Assembly (NCBI RefSeq): GCF_006442795.2
Contig: NZ_CP083956.1
Span: 62,001 to 126,000, forward strand
Origin: Mesorhizobium sp. B1-1-8
Lineage (GTDB): Bacteria > Pseudomonadota > Alphaproteobacteria > Rhizobiales > Rhizobiaceae
Direction of reading: 5' to 3'
Length of the DNA: 64,000 nucleotides
Shown piece after piece: positions 54,065-63,901 of the stretch. The notes beneath the pieces are model-generated. The model was not told the DNA's origin, did no database searches, and saw only the letters and a list, made by a program, of their open reading frames with translations. Position numbers and translations under genes: made by a program. The first letter of the stretch is position 1, and each line of letters opens with the position of its first letter.

Positions 54065-55071
54065 CACGCGGCCCGGATGCGCGGGTTGATGACGGCGTAG
54101 AGCACGTCGACGATGAGGTTCACGGCCATGACGATGAGGGCGATCAAAAGCAGACCTGACTGCACGACGACATAGTCGCGCTTGAAGATGGAATCGACCA
54201 TCCACTTGCCGATGCCCGGCCAGGCGAAGATGGTTTCGGTGAGGATGGCGCCGGCCAGCAGCGTGCCGACCTGCAGGCCGATGGTGGTGACCACCGGGAT
54301 CAGCGCATTGCGCAGGGCATGCACGCCGATGACGCGGGCCGATGAAAGGCCCTTGGCGCGGGCGGTGCGGACATAGTCCTCGCCAAGCACCTCAAGCATG
54401 GCCGAGCGGGTCTGGCGTGCGATCACCGCCAGCGGAATGGTGCCGAGCGCGATCGCCGGCAGGACGAGATGGCTGAGCGCCGAGCGCAACGCATCCCATT
54501 TGCCGTAGAGGATGCAGTCGATGGTCATGAAGCCGGTGATCGGCTTGAAGAAGAATTGCAGGCCGATGCGGCCCGACACAGGCGTCCAGCCGAGAAAGCC
54601 GGAAAAGAAGATGATAAGCAGCAGGCCCCACCAGAAGATCGGCATGGAATAGCCGACGAGCGCGGTGCCCATCAGCGACTGGTCGAACCATGAGCCGCGC
54701 TTGACGGCCGCGAAGATACCGGCCGGGATACCGAGCACCATGGCAAAGATCATGGCGAAGAAGGACAGTTCCAGCGTCGCCGGGAAGAGCGTCTTGAACT
54801 CTTCCATCACCGGGCGCTTTGATGAGATGGAAACGCCGAAATCGCCGGTGGCGACCTCGCCGACATAGCGGGCATATTGGTGCCAGATCGGCAAATTGTA
54901 GCCGAACTGCTCCTTGAGCTCTTCATAGCGCGCGGGAGTGACGCCGTGCTCGCCGGCCATGGCCAAGATAGGATCGCCGGGCAGCAGCCTGACGAAGGCG
55001 AAGGCGCAGATGGTGATGCCGACCAGCGTCGGGATCAGAAGTGCGATTTTGTTGAGAAGGTATCTGAGCAT
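54064..55071 (-). CDS. dppB: Dipeptide ABC transporter permease DppB
   Basis: A 335-residue permease with the first helix MLRYLLNKIALLIPTLVGIT, the DppB-type LLPGDPILAMAGEHG loop, the coupling loop [20 protein letters not shown], and the end YAVINPRIRAA. Start ATG 55071. It follows dppA by 44 bp. Confidence 0.94.
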   Translation of the reverse strand: MLRYLLNKIALLIPTLVGITICAFAFVRLLPGDPILAMAGEHGVTPARYEELKEQFGYNLPIWHQYARYVGEVATGDFGVSISSKRPVMEEFKTLFPATLELSFFAMIFAMVLGIPAGIFAAVKRGSWFDQSLMGTALVGYSMPIFWWGLLLIIFFSGFLGWTPVSGRIGLQFFFKPITGFMTIDCILYGKWDALRSALSHLVLPAIALGTIPLAVIARQTRSAMLEVLGEDYVRTARAKGLSSARVIGVHALRNALIPVVTTIGLQVGTLLAGAILTETIFAWPGIGKWMVDSIFKRDYVVVQSGLLLIALIVMAVNLIVDVLYAVINPRIRAA

Positions 55072-55115
55072 CGTAGAATGGGGCGGCGCATGATTGCGCC
55101 GCCCCGTTCGCAATC

Positions 55116-56714
55116 TTATTCGGCTTTGTCAACGCCGTCGAAGCGATGAATGCCGAGCGGGTCCATCATGAAGCCGCTGACATTCTTGCGAACGACCGCA
55201 TAGACCTGGCTGTGGGCCAGCAGGAAGGCAGGCGCCTGCTTGGCGAAAATCACCTGCGCCTGCTGGTAGAGCTTGGTGCGCTCGCCCTGGTCGCTGGTCT
55301 TCTTGGCCTTCTGGATCAGGTCCTCAAAGTCCTTGTCACACCAGCTGGAGTAGTTCGAGACGCCAATGGCGGAGCAGGCGAAGAGGGTGGCGAAGAAGTT
55401 GTCCGGATCGCCGTTGTCACCGGTCCAGCCGATCTGGAACGCACCCGGACGGTCCTTCTTCTTGCCTTCCTCGCGATACTTGGTCCACTCGTAGTTGACG
55501 ATGTTGGCCTTGACGCCGACCTTGGCCCAGTCGGCCTGGATCAGTTCGGCGGCGCGCTGGAAGTTCGGGTTGTAAGGACGAACGCGATCGGCGGCCCAGA
55601 GCTGGATCTCCTTCAGCCCGGCATCGGCCAGCACCTTCTTGGCCGCTTCCGGGTTATAGGCGTCGGTCTTCACGTCCTTGTCCCACGACCACATGGTCGG
55701 CGGGATGAGATTTTGGGCAGGCGTCGCGCCGGCGTCCTGGAACAGCGACTTGATCAAGGCTTCCCGGTCGATCGCCTGGTTGAGCGCATGGCGAACCTCC
55801 GGCTTGTCGAGCGGCGGGATCGTCGTGTTGTAGCTCATGTAACCGATGTTGAGGCCGGCCTGGTCCATCAGGGTCACGTCCTGATTGGCCTTGATGGTGG
55901 CGATGTCGGCCGGGTTCGGATAGGGCGCGACGTCGCATTCGCCGGCCAGCACCTTCTGGATGCGGGCGGTCGCGTCCGGCGTGATGGCGAAAACGAGATC
56001 GTCGATCTTTTCCTTGCCCTTGAAATAGTCGGGGTTGGCCGCATAACGGATGACCGCATCAAGCTGGTAATCGACAAACTGGAACGGACCGGTGCCGATC
56101 GGCTTGGTCGAGAAGTCGGCCATCTTGCCGTCCTTCTCAAGCTTATCGGCATATTCCTTCGAGACGATCGAGGCGAAGTCCATGCCGAGATTGGCCAGCA
56201 TCGGCGCGTTCGGCTCGGTCAGCGTCAGCTTGACGGTGAGGTCGTCGACCTTCTCCCACTTGGCGACATATTTCGGCATGTCCATGCCGGTGTAATAGTC
56301 CCAGGTCAGGTTCGGCAGATACTTGGCGCCATTCCATGGATTTTGCTTGTTGAACTGGCGGTCGAAGGAGAAGACGACGTCATCGGCATTGAGGTCGCGC
56401 GTCGGCTTGAAATAATCGGTGGTCTGGAACTTCACGCCCGGATGCAGGTGGAAAGTATAGACCAGGCCATCGTCCGAGATTTCCCACTTGTCGGCAAGAC
56501 CGGGCTCGATCTCGGTGCCGCCATGCTTGAACTCGACCAGGCGCGAATAGACGGTGCGCGACGAGGCGTCGAAGTCATTGCCGCCCGTCGTCGTACCCGG
56601 ATCGAAATTGGCCGGCGACGCTTCCGAGCAATAGACAAGCGTCTTTGCATTGGCCATGCCGCCCAGGACGCTTGCAGCCAGCAACGCGGCTGCAAAAGTC
56701 ATTGTCTTTTTCAT
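55116..56714 (-). CDS. dppA: Dipeptide ABC transporter substrate-binding protein DppA
   Basis: A 532-residue periplasmic family 5 binding protein with signal KKTMTFAAALLAASVLGGMANA, then LVYCSEASPANFDPGTTTGG, ADDVVFSFDRQFN, and PYNPNFQRAAELIQADW. These match DppA more closely than OppA. AGGGAG precedes the ATG at 56714. It is the first gene of the dppABCDF operon; the ~470-bp gap to the divergent fadD should hold its promoter. Confidence 0.94.
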   Translation of the reverse strand: MKKTMTFAAALLAASVLGGMANAKTLVYCSEASPANFDPGTTTGGNDFDASSRTVYSRLVEFKHGGTEIEPGLADKWEISDDGLVYTFHLHPGVKFQTTDYFKPTRDLNADDVVFSFDRQFNKQNPWNGAKYLPNLTWDYYTGMDMPKYVAKWEKVDDLTVKLTLTEPNAPMLANLGMDFASIVSKEYADKLEKDGKMADFSTKPIGTGPFQFVDYQLDAVIRYAANPDYFKGKEKIDDLVFAITPDATARIQKVLAGECDVAPYPNPADIATIKANQDVTLMDQAGLNIGYMSYNTTIPPLDKPEVRHALNQAIDREALIKSLFQDAGATPAQNLIPPTMWSWDKDVKTDAYNPEAAKKVLADAGLKEIQLWAADRVRPYNPNFQRAAELIQADWAKVGVKANIVNYEWTKYREEGKKKDRPGAFQIGWTGDNGDPDNFFATLFACSAIGVSNYSSWCDKDFEDLIQKAKKTSDQGERTKLYQQAQVIFAKQAPAFLLAHSQVYAVVRKNVSGFMMDPLGIHRFDGVDKAE

Positions 56715-57190
56715 TGAGCACTCCCTGATGTTCTTCCAAGCCCCTCTATCAGGCTCGCGAAGGGCGCATATAAGCACCGTTTTTCGGGCTTTGGAACACC
56801 CCGTTTGCGTACCCCACGGGAAGCAGGAAAAGAATCCGATTTTTGCTGGAATAGCGGAAAAAATGAGCACACTTTTTCGCTCACGACATTGTTAACGACT
56901 GAATTTTTTTATTGATTGCCCGTCTCACGAAATCGCGCCGCGCAGCCTTCCGGCCGCGGTCCGTCGCCTGCAAAGCCAAGCCCGGGATACGGCCCGATGA
57001 AAGGATTTCGACGGCAAATCTTTCCGCCGCTGCCGCCGGGGCAAGGCTTGCACGGCCGCTGATAGAGGCAATACATAGACGGCGCGGCGGATTTCTTGGG
57101 AATTCGCGGCCGGCGGCAGCGGAGGGGCGCTTCATAGAAGAGGCGAGCGCGGCACGAGCAGTGAGACCAAAGGCACCAGGGAGGAATTTG
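56715..57190. other. Divergent control region between dppA and fadD
   Basis: About 475 bp without a convincing gene. It must contain both promoters. An AT-rich stretch lies near 56880-56915, including a run of seven T at 56894-56900. An in-frame extension of fadD to TTG 56912 exists but has no plausible ribosome site. I see no repeats. Confidence 0.55.
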
Positions 57191-59161
57191 GTGGCAAGAG
57201 CAGCAAAGACGACGCCTCCGGCGAAGGCGACGGCCAAGACCGCGAAATCCGCTGCCGGCGCAGAGGTGTCCAAGGCAGCGCCGGCCAAGGCCCCGGCTTC
57301 GAAGCCGAAGGCTGCTGCGTCCGCCAAGCCAGCTCCGGCAAAGTCTACCAGGACAGGCGTCAAGCCCGGCGCAAAAACCACCAAGCCAGCCACCGCCAAG
57401 CCCGCCTCGAAGGCAGTGCGGGCAGCGAGCGCCGCAGAACCTGCCAAACGGCTGCCGAAGGCGATCGCGGCGCTCGCCGCCGGGCTGCCGGACAAGCCGT
57501 GGCTGCAGAGCTACCCGAAGAACATGCCGGCCGCGATCGGCGCCCTGCCCTACAATTCCATCGGCGATTTCCTCGTCGGCGCCTGCAAGCAGTTCTCCGG
57601 CCAGCCGGCCTTCGTGTGCATGGGCAAGTCGATCACCTATGCCGAGGTCGAGCGGCTTTCGGCGACGTTTGGCGCCTATCTGCAGTCGACGGGGCTGAAG
57701 CATGGCGCGCGCGTGGCGCTGATGATGCCCAACGTGCTGCAATATCCGGTGGCGATGATGGCGGTGCTGCGCGCCGGCTTCACGGTGGTCAACGTCAACC
57801 CGCTCTACACGCCGCGCGAACTCGAGCATCAGCTCAAGGATTCCGGTGCCGAGGCCATCGTCATCCTCGAAAACTTCGCCGGCACGCTGCAGGCGGTGAT
57901 CGCCCGGACACCGATCAAGCATGTCGTGGTCGCGGCGATGGGCGACATGCTGGGCGGCCTCAAGGGCACGATCGTCAACCTCGTCGTGCGCCGGATGAAG
58001 AAGATGGTGCCGGCCTGGTCGCTGCCCGGCCATGTCCGGTTCAACGCCGCGCTGAAGGCCGGCGCGGCGATCGCCTTCAAGCCGGCGGCGGTTTCGGCCG
58101 ACGACGTCGCTTTCCTGCAATATACGGGCGGCACGACCGGCATCTCGAAAGGCGCTGTGCTGCTGCACCGCAACGTCTTGTCGAACGTCGCGCAGAATTC
58201 GCTGTGGGTGGAGGATGCCTATACGGTCAAGCCGAAGCCGGCGCATCTCAACTTCGTCTGCGCGCTGCCGCTCTACCACATTTTCGCGCTGACGGTGAAT
58301 GCGCTGATGGGCATGCAGCAAGGCGCCCAGAACGTGCTCATCCCGAACCCGCGCGACATTGCGGGCTTCGTCAAGGAGCTGCGGAAATACCCGATCCACA
58401 TCTTCCCCGGCCTCAACACCCTGTTCAACGCGCTGCTCAACAATGAGGATTTCCGCAAGCTAGACTTCAGGCCGCTGATCCTGACGCTGGGCGGCGGCAT
58501 GGCGGTGCAGAAAGGTGTCGCCGAGCGCTGGAAGGCCTTGACCGGCTGCCCGGTGAGCGAAGGCTACGGTCTTTCCGAAACCTCGCCGGTGGCGACCGCC
58601 AACAAATTCAGCTCCGCCGATTTCACCGGCACGATCGGCCTGCCGCTGCCCTCGACCGAGATTGCCATCCGCGACGACGACGGCAACAACGTGCCGCTCG
58701 GCGAGGTCGGCGAGATCTGCATTCGCGGACCGCAGGTGATGGCCGGCTACTGGAACCGGCCCGACGAGACCGCCAGGGCGATGACCGAGGACGGCTTCTT
58801 CAAGTCCGGCGACATGGGCTTCATGGACGAGCGCGGCTACACCAAGATCGTCGATCGCAAGAAGGACATGATCCTAGTCTCCGGTTTCAACGTCTATCCG
58901 AACGAACTGGAAGAGGTCGTCGCGCATCACCCCGGCGTGCTCGAAGTGGCGGCGATCGGCGTGCCGGACGAGCATTCGGGCGAAGTACCGAAGCTGTTTG
59001 TGGTCAAGAAGGATCCGGCGCTCACCATCGAGACGCTGATGGCCTATTGCCGCGAAAACCTGACCGGCTACAAGCGGCCGAGATTCATCGAGTTCCGCAC
59101 CGAATTGCCGAAGACGCCGGTCGGCAAGATCCTGCGGCGGGCGCTCAGGGACCAGATTTGA
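57191..59161 (+). CDS. fadD: Long-chain acyl-CoA ligase (FadD-like) with Lys/Ala/Pro-rich N-terminal tail
   Basis: Activates fatty acids to acyl-CoA. The preferred start is GTG 57191, with AGGGAGGAA about eight bases upstream, giving 656 residues. Residues 1-~85 are low complexity, dominated by Lys, Ala and Pro (AKTTPPAKATAKTAK style), like histone H1 tails. The rest is a FadD-type adenylate-forming enzyme: FLQYTGGTTGISKGAV (P-loop), SEGYGLSETSP, GFFKSGDMGFMDERGY, and the conserved Lys region TPVGKILRR. The usual FadD length is ~560, so the tail is the excess. Its stop overlaps the next start (TTGA). Confidence 0.9.
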   Translation: MARAAKTTPPAKATAKTAKSAAGAEVSKAAPAKAPASKPKAAASAKPAPAKSTRTGVKPGAKTTKPATAKPASKAVRAASAAEPAKRLPKAIAALAAGLPDKPWLQSYPKNMPAAIGALPYNSIGDFLVGACKQFSGQPAFVCMGKSITYAEVERLSATFGAYLQSTGLKHGARVALMMPNVLQYPVAMMAVLRAGFTVVNVNPLYTPRELEHQLKDSGAEAIVILENFAGTLQAVIARTPIKHVVVAAMGDMLGGLKGTIVNLVVRRMKKMVPAWSLPGHVRFNAALKAGAAIAFKPAAVSADDVAFLQYTGGTTGISKGAVLLHRNVLSNVAQNSLWVEDAYTVKPKPAHLNFVCALPLYHIFALTVNALMGMQQGAQNVLIPNPRDIAGFVKELRKYPIHIFPGLNTLFNALLNNEDFRKLDFRPLILTLGGGMAVQKGVAERWKALTGCPVSEGYGLSETSPVATANKFSSADFTGTIGLPLPSTEIAIRDDDGNNVPLGEVGEICIRGPQVMAGYWNRPDETARAMTEDGFFKSGDMGFMDERGYTKIVDRKKDMILVSGFNVYPNELEEVVAHHPGVLEVAAIGVPDEHSGEVPKLFVVKKDPALTIETLMAYCRENLTGYKRPRFIEFRTELPKTPVGKILRRALRDQI

Positions 59162-59874
59162 GCAACAATGCTGCCGCCGCAACGCCAGCGCGGCGCAAAG
59201 GCTTCGATCCGGCGGAATTCATCAAGGCGAACATGCGGCTTGCGCCGGTGCCGTCGCTGCCGGAAATCCGCCTCTACATGGCGCATCCCGGCAGCGGGCT
59301 GAGGCGGCTGCTCGAACCGGACGACGATAGTGGCTTGGACGACCACTTGGCCGAGCCGCAGCCGCCCTACTGGGCCTATGCCTGGGCCGGCGGCGCGGTG
59401 CTGGCGCGCTATATCCTCGAACGTCCGTCGATCGTGGCCGGCAAACGCGTGCTCGACCTCGGCGCCGGCTCGGGGCTGGTCGGCATCGCGGCGGCAAAAG
59501 CGGGAGCGCGCGCGGTGATCGCAACGGAGATCGACCGCAATGGCGCCGTGGCGCTCCGCCTCAATGCGCAAGCCAATGGGGTCGCCATCCAGATGCGCGA
59601 CGAGGACCTCACCGAGGGTCCGCCGCCGACGGTCGACCTGGTTCTCGCCGGCGACGTCTTTTACGCGCAGGATGTCGGGCAACGGATGATCCAGTTCCTC
59701 GACCGCTGCCTTGCCGCCGGCATCCAGGTGCTGGTCGGCGATCCGGGCCGCGCCTGGCTGCCCAGGCCACGGCTTCGACCGCTTGCCGAATATCAGGTCC
59801 CGGATGTCGGCGGCAACGGCGGCGGCGAGCCGAAGCCGAGCGCCGTCTTCGCTTTTATGCCCGACAATCGCTGA
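59158..59874 (+). CDS. Class I SAM methyltransferase, ETF-beta lysine methyltransferase-like
   Basis: A 238-residue protein from TTG 59158, overlapping the fadD stop by four bases. It has EPQPPYWAYAWAGGAVLARY, motif I RVLDLGAGSGLVGIAAAKAGA and the block LVLAGDVFYAQDVG. This layout matches bacterial METTL20-type enzymes; the Agrobacterium homologue trimethylates the beta subunit of electron transfer flavoprotein and ribosomal L7/L12. Coupling to an acyl-CoA ligase fits a role in fatty acid oxidation electron flow, but the target is inferred. Confidence 0.8.
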   Translation: MSNNAAAATPARRKGFDPAEFIKANMRLAPVPSLPEIRLYMAHPGSGLRRLLEPDDDSGLDDHLAEPQPPYWAYAWAGGAVLARYILERPSIVAGKRVLDLGAGSGLVGIAAAKAGARAVIATEIDRNGAVALRLNAQANGVAIQMRDEDLTEGPPPTVDLVLAGDVFYAQDVGQRMIQFLDRCLAAGIQVLVGDPGRAWLPRPRLRPLAEYQVPDVGGNGGGEPKPSAVFAFMPDNR

Positions 59875-60062
59875 CGCAATCTCAAAAACCAATTGCTCTC
59901 GAGGGCCGATTTCGACCCTTTGCAGCAGGAGTTGCCTGGGCTATTGTGCAGCGACGGATCAAAGGCCGTAAAGCGCTGGACAGATGGCGCATCGCCTTGC
60001 CGCACAAACCCCAAACCCCTCGTGTCCGAACCCCATAGCAGCTTTGCGAGCTGCGCCTGAGC

Positions 60063-61154
60063 TTGATCAACAACACGCCTGCACACATAGACCCAGAACT
60101 GTTTTCGAAGTTTCGTGCGCCCAGTCGAGGTTCCGGCAATCCCGAGCCCATGACCAATCCAGTCTGGACATGGGCAGTCGAGCATTGTCTAACCGCTCAC
60201 TCACTGAACAAGACGTTTCGCGGCCCACGCTCCGAGCATGTAGGGCCATGTTGGAGTTTTGACCGGTTCGGTCGCACCGAGACAGAACTGCCGGACGGCC
60301 GCCTCATCAGGATCGGCGGCGAGCATGAAGATTGGTATGACCCGGATTTCTACATCTACAATGATGTGATCGTGACTGATGCGGAGGGTCGCACCGAGAT
60401 TTTCGGTTACTCGGATAAGGTCTTTCCACCCACCGATTTCCACACGGCAAATCTCGTTGACTCCCGCATATTCATAATCGGGAACCTGTCTTACTCGTTT
60501 GTTCGGGCCGACAAGGCGCAAGTGCTCGTACTAGACACGACAAACTATGGCATCGATAGCGTTCACACGACTGGTGAGGCACCGCCATGGCTATACAAGC
60601 ACTCTGCGGAACTGGTGGAAAATGGTGGCGCGATCCTGGTTCGCGCCGGACTCATCTGTGATCCGCGGTGGCCTGCAGTGATCGAGAACATCGACGATTG
60701 GCGCCTCGATCTCCGTCAGAGCCGCTGGGAACGCCTTACGCAGCGACCTTGGCCGCGATTTGTATTCGTTCGAGCTGATCTCGATCCAAATCATCTGAAT
60801 TGGCTTCGCGGCCTTCTTTCGGATCGCAAATGGGGACGGCCCGAAAACAGAAGCAGCTTTCGAAACGAACGCCTCCGCGATCTCGGCCCCAACCCGCGAC
60901 TGGATTTGCTCGAAACACTTTACACGCCCAACATACCTCACTCGAAGATGCCGGAAATTGCGGACGAACATCGTGTCCATCGCCTGTGCGTCGAGGGCGT
61001 CACCATTCGCTATGTCGAGGGTTGGAACGATGTTCGGCTGACGGTGGAAGGTGTTCTTCAGGAGCGGACCGTCGAGACGATCCGCCTGGACCTGCTGACC
61101 AAACTTGAAGCCATTGAGAATGCGAATATCGACTGTACCCGCGTGATGGTCTGA
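60063..61154 (+). CDS. Uncharacterised soluble protein, 363 residues
   Basis: I do not recognise a named family. The protein has no signal peptide or membrane segment. The middle has a beta-rich pattern, GRLIRIGGEHEDWYDPDFYIYNDVIV, EIFGYSDKVFPPTDFHTANLV and FIIGNLSYSFVR, which resembles single blades of Kelch-type propellers. The C-terminal ~130 residues are mixed helical. The start is uncertain: TTG 60063 gives 363 residues; ATG 60150 gives 334. Base composition is a little less GC-rich than that of its neighbours, so transfer is possible. It is isolated: ~190 bp separates it from the methyltransferase gene and the next gene is convergent. Confidence 0.6.
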   Translation: MINNTPAHIDPELFSKFRAPSRGSGNPEPMTNPVWTWAVEHCLTAHSLNKTFRGPRSEHVGPCWSFDRFGRTETELPDGRLIRIGGEHEDWYDPDFYIYNDVIVTDAEGRTEIFGYSDKVFPPTDFHTANLVDSRIFIIGNLSYSFVRADKAQVLVLDTTNYGIDSVHTTGEAPPWLYKHSAELVENGGAILVRAGLICDPRWPAVIENIDDWRLDLRQSRWERLTQRPWPRFVFVRADLDPNHLNWLRGLLSDRKWGRPENRSSFRNERLRDLGPNPRLDLLETLYTPNIPHSKMPEIADEHRVHRLCVEGVTIRYVEGWNDVRLTVEGVLQERTVETIRLDLLTKLEAIENANIDCTRVMV

Positions 61155-61185
61155 TAGGTCGGGAGACGTCCGGTGCCGTTGGTCC

Positions 61186-61917
61186 TCAGATCGTCTCCTT
61201 GACACGCGCCGAAAGGAAATCCGGCAGGTCGGCGACCGAATCCAGGATGACATCGGCGATCGCAGCCAGCGAATCCCGGTTGCCGGTGCCGGAAAGAACA
61301 CCCACTGCCAGCCCGCAGCCGCCGGCGCGCGCCATTTCGAGATCGTGGCGGTTGTCGCCGACCATGGCGATCTCGGCGGCCTTCAACCCGGTGAGGTCGC
61401 AGAAAGCGACAACTGTATCCGGCGCCGGCTTGGAATTGGCCACGGCATCGTAGCCATAGGCGGCATCGAAGAGTTGGGCGACGCCAAGCGTGGCCAGGGT
61501 CTTCTCGGCGCCGCTGGTCGAATCATTGGTGGCGACGCCCATCCGGTAGGATCGCTTGTGCAGCAGCCGCAGCGATTCAATGACGCCCGGCAGCGCGACC
61601 GCCATGGCCGAGCCTTGCGCCGAGGTGATTTCGTTGAAGCGAGCGACCGCCAGCATCTGGTCTTCGTCGGAAAGGCGCGGGAACCACAGCTCGACGACAT
61701 CCATGTTGGAGCCGGAAGCAAAGATCGAATCGGGCTTGAAACGCTTGCTGACGAAATCGAAGCCGGCGGCGGCGAGCAGCCGGTCGGCTTTCCAGCGATC
61801 GCCTTCGGCGGCATCCATGGCCATGAAATCAGCGATACCGAGCCAGGTCGCGTTGAAGTCGACAAGCGTGCCGTCCTTGTCGAACAGAATTCCCTTGATG
61901 CCTGCCAATCCTGTCAC
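61186..61917 (-). CDS. HAD-superfamily phosphatase (phosphoglycolate phosphatase-like)
   Basis: A 243-residue phosphohydrolase. HAD motif I is [13 protein letters not shown] with the nucleophile Asp; motif II is in GVATNDSTS; the Lys is in [10 protein letters not shown]; motif IV is [13 protein letters not shown] helical cap lies between. It resembles phosphoglycolate phosphatase-type enzymes, but the substrate is unknown. The start is GTG 61917, overlapping the pgi stop (GTGA), so the two are translationally coupled. Confidence 0.87.
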   Translation of the reverse strand: MTGLAGIKGILFDKDGTLVDFNATWLGIADFMAMDAAEGDRWKADRLLAAAGFDFVSKRFKPDSIFASGSNMDVVELWFPRLSDEDQMLAVARFNEITSAQGSAMAVALPGVIESLRLLHKRSYRMGVATNDSTSGAEKTLATLGVAQLFDAAYGYDAVANSKPAPDTVVAFCDLTGLKAAEIAMVGDNRHDLEMARAGGCGLAVGVLSGTGNRDSLAAIADVILDSVADLPDFLSARVKETI

Positions 61918-63557
61918 TCCGCGCCGCGCAATTGGTGGATATGACCCACCAGTCCGGCAGTCGAGGCGTCGCGCTTTGCGGCAGTCTCCTTGCCCTCCAC
62001 GACGGGCAGCAGGCCGGTCGCTAATTCCTTGCCCAGTTCCACGCCCCACTGGTCGAAGGAATTGATGTTGAACAGCGTGCCCTCGACGAAGACGCGGTGC
62101 TCGTAAAGCGCGATCAGCCGGCCGAGCGTGCGCGGGTCGAGCTTTCTGTAAAGAATGGTCACCGAGGGGCGGTCGCCCGAAAACACCCGATGCGGCGCGA
62201 TGCGATCGACATCGGCCGGCTTCATGCCCTTGGCCAGCATCTGCGCGCGCGCCTCCTCCAGCGTGCGGCCCTTCATGAAGGCCTCCGACTGCGCCAGGCA
62301 ATTGGCGAGCAGAAGATCGTGCTGATGTTTCAGCTCCGGCTCGTGGCCGACTGCCGCGGCCAAAAACTCGACCGGGATGAAGTCGGTGCCCTGGTGCAGC
62401 AACTGGAAGAACGCGTGCTGGCCGTTGGTGCCGGGCTCGCCCCAGACCAGCGGGCCGGTCGGCGTGGTGACGGCGCCGCCGTCCAGCGTCACGCTCTTGC
62501 CGTTCGATTCCATGTCGAGCTGCTGCAGATAGGCCGGCAGGCGCGACAGGCGTTGATCGTAGGGGATGACGGCGCGGGCCGGGTATTTGCAGACGACCCG
62601 GTGCCACCAGCCGATCAGCCCCAGCAGCACCGGCAGGTTCTTGTGCATCGGCGCCGTGCGGAAGTGCTCGTCCATCGCATGCGCGCCGTCGAGGAAGGCG
62701 CGGAAATTGCGCGGACCGACGGAAATCATCACCGGCAGGCCGATGGCGCCCCACACCGAATAGCGGCCGCCGACCCAATCCCAGAAGCCGAAGACGCGGT
62801 CGGAGGCGATGCCGAATTTCGCCACTAGGTCGAGCGCGGTCGAGACGGCGGCGAAATGCTTGGCGACCGCATCCTTGCCCAAAGCCCTCTCGATCCACTT
62901 CCGCGCGGTTTCGGCATTGGTCATCGTCTCGACCGTGGTGAAGGTCTTGGAGGCGATGATGAACAGTGTCGTTTCGGCGGAAAGGCCTTTCAGCGTGTCG
63001 TGAATATGGGCGCCGTCGATGTTGGAAACATAATGGGTCCGCGGCCCGTCATGGTAAGGCGCCAGCGCCAGCGTCACCATGGCCGGGCCGAGATCCGAAC
63101 CGCCAATGCCGATGTTGACGACGTCGGTGATCTTCTTGCCGGTGGCGCCGGCGGCCTTGCCCGAGCGGATGGCATCGGCGAAGGCGCCCATGGCGTCGAG
63201 CACGGCGATGACATCGGCCTTGGTGTCCTGGCCGTCGACAATGATGCTCTTGCCGGTCAGGTTGCGCAACGCCGTGTGCAGCACGGCGCGGCCCTCGGTG
63301 ATGTTGATCTTCTTGCCTTCGAACATGGCGGCGCGGCGGCCTGCGAGGTCGGCCGCGCCGGCGAGCTTTTCAAGCAGGTCCATCGTCTCGGCGTCGACGG
63401 CGCATTTCGACCAGTCGAGCAGAAGATCGCCATCGGTGGCGGAAAATGTCTCGAAGCGCCTGGGATCGGCGGCGAAGGCCTCGCGCATAGTGCCCCTGGC
63501 AGCCGCGCGTTGCTCACGCAAAGCGGCAAGTTGCTTGTCGAAGGAGGACTGATCCAC
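61914..63557 (-). CDS. pgi: Glucose-6-phosphate isomerase
   Basis: Interconverts glucose-6-phosphate and fructose-6-phosphate in the cytoplasm. The 547-residue length matches E. coli Pgi (549). The family signatures [17 protein letters not shown] and [15 protein letters not shown] are present, and the catalytic Glu is in [15 protein letters not shown]. The HAD phosphatase gene follows with a four-base overlap. Confidence 0.97.
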   Translation of the reverse strand: MDQSSFDKQLAALREQRAAARGTMREAFAADPRRFETFSATDGDLLLDWSKCAVDAETMDLLEKLAGAADLAGRRAAMFEGKKINITEGRAVLHTALRNLTGKSIIVDGQDTKADVIAVLDAMGAFADAIRSGKAAGATGKKITDVVNIGIGGSDLGPAMVTLALAPYHDGPRTHYVSNIDGAHIHDTLKGLSAETTLFIIASKTFTTVETMTNAETARKWIERALGKDAVAKHFAAVSTALDLVAKFGIASDRVFGFWDWVGGRYSVWGAIGLPVMISVGPRNFRAFLDGAHAMDEHFRTAPMHKNLPVLLGLIGWWHRVVCKYPARAVIPYDQRLSRLPAYLQQLDMESNGKSVTLDGGAVTTPTGPLVWGEPGTNGQHAFFQLLHQGTDFIPVEFLAAAVGHEPELKHQHDLLLANCLAQSEAFMKGRTLEEARAQMLAKGMKPADVDRIAPHRVFSGDRPSVTILYRKLDPRTLGRLIALYEHRVFVEGTLFNINSFDQWGVELGKELATGLLPVVEGKETAAKRDASTAGLVGHIHQLRGAE

Positions 63558-63687
63558 AGGCGGGCTCCTGGCGGTTTTTGGATTGATCTTAGCAGACCGG
63601 ATGTTTCCGGCGCGTGTCGTCGCGACAATCTATTGAGCCGATTTCGGTTTCGTTCAAGCGCGGCGATGACGCAGTGTCACGCAGCGA

Positions 63688-63702
63688 CGACGCGATGCGT
63701 CG
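63688..63702. repeat. Single hairpin related to the tandem array
   Basis: CGACGC-GAT-GCGTCG is a 6-bp stem with a 3-base loop, the same stem as in units 1 and 3 of the array at 63773. It probably represents a diverged outlying copy. Confidence 0.55.
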
Positions 63703-63772
63703 CGCTTATGATGCGCGGTATTGGACGGTGAAGATGGAAGGATCTCACCGTGAGGGTGCTGTGCTCATCGCA

Positions 63773-63901
63773 CCGCGACGACGCTGCGCGTCGCGCCTGG
63801 GCAGTGCCGCGACGATGCTGCGCATCGCGCCTGGGCAGTGCTGCGACGACGCTGCGCGTCGCGCTTGGGCAGTGCCGCGACGATGCTGCGCATCGCGCTT
63901 G
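63773..63901. repeat. Tandem array of 34-bp hairpin units (~3.8 copies)
   Basis: Units begin at 63773, 63807, 63841 and 63875, each 34 bp. Each has a 6-bp stem with TGC loop: CGACGC/GCGTCG in units 1 and 3, CGATGC/GCATCG in units 2 and 4. The paired C-to-T and G-to-A changes preserve the stem, so alternate units differ by a compensatory swap. The linker is CGCC(T)TGGGCAGTG-like. It lies in the 443-bp gene-free stretch upstream of pgi (63558-64000); the rest of that stretch shows nothing I can name. Confidence 0.85.

Noticed and set aside
55146..56717. 523-codon plus-strand frame antisense to dppA
   Set aside because: Mirrors a well-supported binding protein; no domain or signal.
56912..57190. 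FadD starting at TTG 56912
   Set aside because: No ribosome site, and the extra sequence has no domain; GTG 57191 has a strong AGGGAGGAA.
56909..58399. 496-codon minus-strand frame antisense to fadD
   Set aside because: Shadow of the acyl-CoA ligase gene.
61186..62898. A 570-codon frame suggesting an extended HAD protein
   Set aside because: The extension is antisense-free but lies inside pgi in another frame; the GTG at 61917 overlapping the pgi stop is the natural start.
63773..63901. Tandem units as a CRISPR array
   Set aside because: There are no unique spacers; the whole 34-bp unit repeats head to tail, and there are no cas genes.
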